The notes under the pieces: model-generated
Seen by the model: the letters and a program-made list of their open reading frames with translations, nothing else
What the model was told of the DNA's origin: nothing
Databases searched by the model: none
Assembly (NCBI GenBank): GCA_017618935.1
Contig: JAFZTG010000076.1
Coordinates: 1 to 8,990, forward strand
DNA from: Bacteroidales bacterium
GTDB taxonomy: Bacteria; Bacteroidota; Bacteroidia; Bacteroidales; UBA1715
Direction: 5' to 3'
DNA: 8,990 bases
Shown: positions 5,901 to 8,990 of the stretch, piece by piece
Layout: the number at the start of each line of letters is the position of its first letter
Numbering within the stretch: the first letter of the stretch is position 1
Translations under genes and position numbers: made by a program

Positions 5901-8900
5901 AAGCTGTTGAAGAAGATGACTATATTATGGTATTGCTTTCATATTCTTCTTACTATGGTAGTTATCATTCGGATGCAACTGATGGGGATGAGATTTATTT
6001 CCGTTTGAATAATTTGCCTGCAGCAGAATACGAGGTAATGATATATTCTTCCGATAGTCTGAATTTGCTTGTTGAGTCAGCAACGATGACAGTCGGTGCT
6101 CCTATTCGACCAACTATTTCTTGGGAGGATGGAGAATTTTATGTTGGCGAAACTGTCTCATTCTATAATGAGAATTATGATGAGACATTGACATACACGT
6201 GGTCGGTTGATAATGCAGACCATACGTTTGTCGGTGCTACCGACGGAGAGGGTGTAAGCATAACATTCTTGAATACAGGTGACTTTGTTGTAAAATGTGA
6301 GGCAACGGAAAATGGCTGTACTTCCTCAGACACATATTCTTTAGAGGTTGTTAATGCAGTCTGCTCAATTGACGGTACAAAATATTCTACTTTGACGGAA
6401 GCGTTGAATGCAGTTCAGTCTGGTGATGTAATTCTTGTATTAGATGACATTTCCGAGGCAGACAGCGTAATTACTCTTAATAGTTCATTTACACTCAACA
6501 CTAATGGTCATACCATTAATTTTGGTGCGATTCAAGGTATGGCGAGCCGTACCATAACAGGTGGTGGTATTCTTAATACTGCATTGGAAAATTCCAACAC
6601 CAACGGTTCTGATGTACTTACGATTGATGGAGCTACTTTGAACTTGAATGGTGTGCAATGGATGGCAAAAGGTATGATTACTCTTACCAATAATGCATCT
6701 GTTACACTGACTGACGGAATTTTCTTAGGTGGTGGCGACGATGACGGCTTCAATCTAAGCATTGATAATACATCAAGTTTCAATGTCAACGGAAAGTCAA
6801 TTTGGGGTTATAATTACGAACGTATCGCTTCCCAAATGAGTCCGTATTTACCAAGTGGTTATACGGTAACAGGAACAAGCGATGGTCTTGAATTTTCGCC
6901 TGATGCAAATGTGACTTTGTCTGTTCAATCAGCAGAACCAATTACTTATACGGCTGAGGCAGTCACTACTTGCTTCAACGAATGGGATGAAGGCGAGTTC
7001 GTTGTAACTGCTTCCGATGTGGTTGAAGGTTCGTATGTAATGACGTTCGGTGAATACGAATTAACTACTCAAAGAACCGACGGCGACCAAATTTATTTTG
7101 AACTGAAGAATATCCCTGCTGGTACATACAATGTAACAGTCTGGAATTCAGATAAGTCAAAGCAACTTTGTACTTCTACATTGACTATTCTTGACTCTAG
7201 TCTCGAAGTTGAAGGTCCTGAAGAAGGTGTGACGAATGAACCTCTTACATTTACGGTTACAAATCCTGTTTCGGGTGTGACTTACAATTGGGTTGTTGAA
7301 ATGTATGGCGGTGATTCTAATTCTCCTGCCGATCCAAGTTCTTATACTGCCGATTCCTTCGAGGGAACAACGTTTACTGTAACATTCCTCGAAGCTGACG
7401 AATATTATCGTATCACTTGTAATAGTTCTTGCGGATATGGAACGGAAATGGCGTTGGATATTTCCGAAGCACCAAACTATGTGAAGGTAATTGAATTGCC
7501 AAAATCTTCTTATGGTGAAAATCTTTGGCAAATTAATAGTAGTGGGGCAACAACATTAGTACAAGATGCTGTTACTGCTGCTGAAGTTGATGACTATACT
7601 CCACAAATCGGTGATGTATTCTCATATACCTTGAAAGGTGTTGCAAGTTTCACGGGAACAGTAGGATTTTATTTGGTTGATGTTTCATCAGCAGCTTGTT
7701 ATTGGGCTCCATTTACGGATTCAACAGCTTCTTACCATGAAAACAATCAATTCCAAGTTACGAAAGGTGAATCATTTGAAATTTCTGGCGAACTTGAAAT
7801 TACAAATTTGTCTTGGGATAATTGGAGAGCGTGTGGCGCTGTTACGTTAACTAATCCATCACTTGATATCGAAGCTCATTCTGCTGATGGATTGTTGGAA
7901 GATGAAGTTGTGACTTTGTCACTTACTGAATATTCTTTGACATTCACCGAAGCAGAAATAGAAAGAACGTATCACATATATGGCAAGGCAATTGCTTGTA
8001 ACGGTGAAACAACCACCGTACAAATTGCAGCTCCGCAAGGATTTGCTAATCCTTCGGATATTAAGATAACAGGTCAAATGGGTACAATTACTCCGACATC
8101 TGTTGAAGACACTTTGGCAACGTTCGAAAATGTTCAAGCATATCGGTGGTCTTTGAAAGATGGAGATGAATCTGTATTTAGTTTCTCTGTTGAGGATGAA
8201 ACAATCACTGCTACAATCACTGGTCCTACCACGGCAACAGTAGATGAGGAAGTTACATATTCTGTTACTGCATCTTCAACACTTCCAAATGCAGTTTTGA
8301 ATTATTCTTGGGGCGGTGGTGTTGAAAACTCGCTCGAATCGGATTTGATGGCTGTGGGTTCTTTCAGTACAAGCGATATTGGCGAGGCGGAAGTTTTCTG
8401 TTTGGTTGAATCGGAAAACGGTTGTTCATACGAAGCAACACTTGCTGTTACCGTTGAAGAACCTGTTGAAACAGAATTTACAATCTCAGAGAAATCTACC
8501 TTGAGCGTCTGCCAAGGCGATGCTGCTACGGTTATTATTACGGCAGAGCCAGCCGCTACGTTTGCAGTTGTTTCGTCAGATAACGAGACAGTTTATACTG
8601 CGGAAAATCAAGGATCTGTTTCATTTGCACTTAGTGCAACAACAACTTCTACATATTATATTGTAGAAAATGGAACACAAAAAGAAGAATTTACGATAAC
8701 GGTAAATGAGATACCAACGGTTACTATCACTGCTCTGCAAAGTGTTGTTTGTGTTGGCGATACAGTTCAACTTGAAGCAAGCATGAATCTTTCAGATGGT
8801 TCATTCTTCTGGGGCGGTGCTGATAACTTTGACGACGCAACTTCTGGAAATCCGAAATTTGTTGCAACATCCGATGGACATTATTCAATTTTCTGCCAAG

Positions 8901-8990
8901 TAACAGGTGCTGGAAATTGTGTAGGAACGGCAGAAACTTCAGTGATGGTTTATCCTACTCCTACGGTTACAATCACTGGACCGGCAGAAG
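2993..8990 (+). CDS. Giant secreted multi-domain Ig/PKD-like surface protein, 3' end outside window
   Basis: One frame runs unbroken from ATG 2993 to the window edge (1999 codons, no stop). Residues 1-19 are a signal peptide (MKKF, a hydrophobic core, SMA before Q20). The Cys at position 6 is too early for a lipobox. After it come beta-rich modules: type C (20-118, 752-845); PKD/Ig-like type A (about 119-203, 299-389, 478-567, 659-751, 846-940, 1038-1123, 1404-1494, 1737-1824); and type B (about 204-298, 390-477, 568-658, 941-1037, 1317-1403). Further Ig-like units follow from 1825. A beta-helix-like insert (1124-1316) and a unique domain (1495-1736) break the pattern. Most type A modules have a central Trp and a C-x(6-8)-C pair near the end (LICEVSNNGC), probably a disulfide; lengths and boundaries are my reading. 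Composition is Thr/Ser/Gly/Glu-rich and Arg-poor. It is likely exported and surface-attached, perhaps by type IX secretion, but any C-terminal sorting domain is not visible. The ligand is unknown. Confidence 0.9.
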   Translation, partial: MKKFVCSLLLVLSALFSMAQNYTSNGGTLEFKSGGTGNFPLIGCIGDDFSITIVDSESLIASVTPDDPSNPTLTYANGKLFGSLVGTAYGTQYQYTVKDGDGEETGKFILFVMETPSDQTISTEATSFTIGKNYMFQVSEAMQTYEWSVTTSQTDGYQFMNQSEASCSLWFLKQGTYILNYNGSSAGGCASPTATYTINVTGSQTITYTASDETLCKDLYAIYQISASESITTTLELQINGQSFSPVGTLNGNDMYCQFDLSGFSSTAGTYTASLVDVLDGKKEVASAQLTFLAAPTVPEISTTAQSFETGENYYSFTATTTTENCSYSWGTEQVPDGVEDIYINNSIGQNTIVFFPVSGTYKLICMVVNSDGCRNIGHYTAEVTEGTPIVFETVPDVTICTDNLEYYTLIATTALSDYSSFKITDIATNVSSGSTVSGYEVTFPILFVWEAGAHQTKITDRAGNVLGTPTFTVVNAPETPTITSTHTTFLAGEQYVFMASSNTSGVTYKWTLAGDGASIVGDNNMESVTVAFNSTLDQGTFQLICEVSNNGCTVVGSKNIEVSSGATQQDITYNAPNATLCRGDNMAYTIMASESIPSTTTLKMTVGLESFTGYSKGDSYVFDLSGMTPTSGTFNAEIVDITNGTTIATPTITVNASPYVVISSTEQSFSTGTIYEFTATSDASNGTYMWSMGTYPDGGTYEFVNGYSSQSTTIKFNTAGQYELWCAVTDANGCSSNNFTYVTVEEGSSTPVTVTNGGSVTFVPGSSATLVGCVGEYPYVSFEGENLNLAQPQSGSGSGQANFSEGSYNSFTFEFVSAGTYYFNIYPVGQENDIMVLNLQINEKPDVPTITSSDDTFLAGQTYTFTANTSSQDVTYEWTLSGLPYDGASIDGSNTEKTVSVVFNSALQPGQGTFTLYCEVISNGCSAIGQKNIEMSSGTTQQDITYTAQPQTFCYKNDGQYEYVVKASQAVEEDDYIMVLLSYSSYYGSYHSDATDGDEIYFRLNNLPAAEYEVMIYSSDSLNLLVESATMTVGAPIRPTISWEDGEFYVGETVSFYNENYDETLTYTWSVDNADHTFVGATDGEGVSITFLNTGDFVVKCEATENGCTSSDTYSLEVVNAVCSIDGTKYSTLTEALNAVQSGDVILVLDDISEADSVITLNSSFTLNTNGHTINFGAIQGMASRTITGGGILNTALENSNTNGSDVLTIDGATLNLNGVQWMAKGMITLTNNASVTLTDGIFLGGGDDDGFNLSIDNTSSFNVNGKSIWGYNYERIASQMSPYLPSGYTVTGTSDGLEFSPDANVTLSVQSAEPITYTAEAVTTCFNEWDEGEFVVTASDVVEGSYVMTFGEYELTTQRTDGDQIYFELKNIPAGTYNVTVWNSDKSKQLCTSTLTILDSSLEVEGPEEGVTNEPLTFTVTNPVSGVTYNWVVEMYGGDSNSPADPSSYTADSFEGTTFTVTFLEADEYYRITCNSSCGYGTEMALDISEAPNYVKVIELPKSSYGENLWQINSSGATTLVQDAVTAAEVDDYTPQIGDVFSYTLKGVASFTGTVGFYLVDVSSAACYWAPFTDSTASYHENNQFQVTKGESFEISGELEITNLSWDNWRACGAVTLTNPSLDIEAHSADGLLEDEVVTLSLTEYSLTFTEAEIERTYHIYGKAIACNGETTTVQIAAPQGFANPSDIKITGQMGTITPTSVEDTLATFENVQAYRWSLKDGDESVFSFSVEDETITATITGPTTATVDEEVTYSVTASSTLPNAVLNYSWGGGVENSLESDLMAVGSFSTSDIGEAEVFCLVESENGCSYEATLAVTVEEPVETEFTISEKSTLSVCQGDAATVIITAEPAATFAVVSSDNETVYTAENQGSVSFALSATTTSTYYIVENGTQKEEFTITVNEIPTVTITALQSVVCVGDTVQLEASMNLSDGSFFWGGADNFDDATSGNPKFVATSDGHYSIFCQVTGAGNCVGTAETSVMVYPTPTVTITGPAE
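4424..4723 (+). repeat. Long internal protein repeat, copy 1 (A3 plus start of B3)
   Basis: Residues 478-577 are clearly homologous to 846-951. Shared blocks are TFLAGxxYxFxA, VTYxWTL, DGASIxG, VxFNS, QGTFxLxCEV, NGC, GxKNIExSSG and TQQDITY. The segment spans a whole PKD-like module and runs into the next module. Confidence 0.8.
5528..5845 (+). repeat. Long internal protein repeat, copy 2 (A5 plus start of B4)
   Basis: This is the second copy (residues 846-951), slightly longer than the first through insertions such as LPY before DGASI and PGQ before GTF. In both copies a type B module begins directly after the conserved SSG-x-TQQDITY junction, so the duplicated unit probably covered an A+B pair. 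Confidence 0.8.
6362..6940 (+). other. Beta-helix-like insert domain in the giant protein
   Basis: Residues 1124-1316 begin with CSIDGTKYSTLTEALNAV and then SGDVILVLDDI. This is the characteristic lead-in of right-handed parallel beta-helix (pectate-lyase-like) segments in gut-type surface proteins ('Y-x-TLxEAxxAxxxGDxIxLxxDI'). Short hydrophobic strands with Asn, Thr and Gly turns follow (LTIDGATLNLNGV, MITLTNNASVTLTDGIF), consistent with successive coils. The segment is only about 190 residues, so it would form a short helix. No catalytic residues can be assigned. Confidence 0.6.
7475..8200 (+). other. Unique, non-repeat domain of the giant protein (possible jelly-roll/carbohydrate-binding fold)
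   Basis: Residues 1495-1736 do not follow the A/B module pattern. Strand-rich sequence such as GDVFSYTLKGVASFTGTV, LVDVSSAACYWAPF and FQVTKGESFEISGELEIT, together with exposed aromatics (WDNWRACG), suggests a beta-sandwich resembling carbohydrate-binding jelly-rolls. It may comprise two domains, with the second from about residue 1620. The fold assignment is inference from strand pattern only. Confidence 0.35.

Overview
The window looks like a piece of a Bacteroidota (probably Bacteroidales) chromosome. The DNA is AT-rich, starts are preceded by A/T-rich stretches rather than clear Shine-Dalgarno sites, and one enormous secreted protein is built from Ig/PKD-like modules of the kind found on Bacteroidota surface proteins. 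No genus can be assigned from the sequence alone.

Left part (1-604, minus strand): two overlapping genes in one transcription unit. A four-helix membrane protein of unknown function (50-604) is followed, through an ATGA stop/start overlap, by the first 17 codons of a DUF1846/UPF0371-family gene that runs off the left edge.

Middle-left (605-1742): a region of gene debris and mobile elements. It holds the C-terminal scrap of an XRE-type helix-turn-helix protein on the plus strand (754-837). It also holds a REP-associated tyrosine transposase (RAYT) gene on the minus strand (970-1602) and four REP-like palindromes (cores 859-887, 946-973, 1254-1281, 1677-1704). The palindromes share GTAG at the foot of the hairpin and a CCGTGAT(G)-like flanking box. 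One copy lies inside the RAYT reading frame, and another supplies the RAYT stop codon.

Middle (1743-2612, minus strand): a BRO-N domain fused to a Fic domain. The active-site motif is intact and there is a probable C-terminal self-inhibitory motif. A 27-base palindrome lies inside the coding region.

Right part (2613-8990): a 380-base divergent intergenic region with a GC-rich, hairpin-forming repeat-like stretch. After it comes a single open frame from 2993 to the right edge (1999 whole codons, no stop). It has a signal peptide and then alternating beta-sandwich-like modules, interrupted by a probable beta-helix segment and a non-repetitive, perhaps carbohydrate-binding domain. It is most likely a secreted, cell-surface, adhesin-like protein. 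Any C-terminal sorting domain lies outside the window.

The genes do not form an obvious pathway. The clearest unusual biology is the RAYT/REP arrangement, in which the repeat family has become part of the coding sequence of its own presumed mobilising enzyme.
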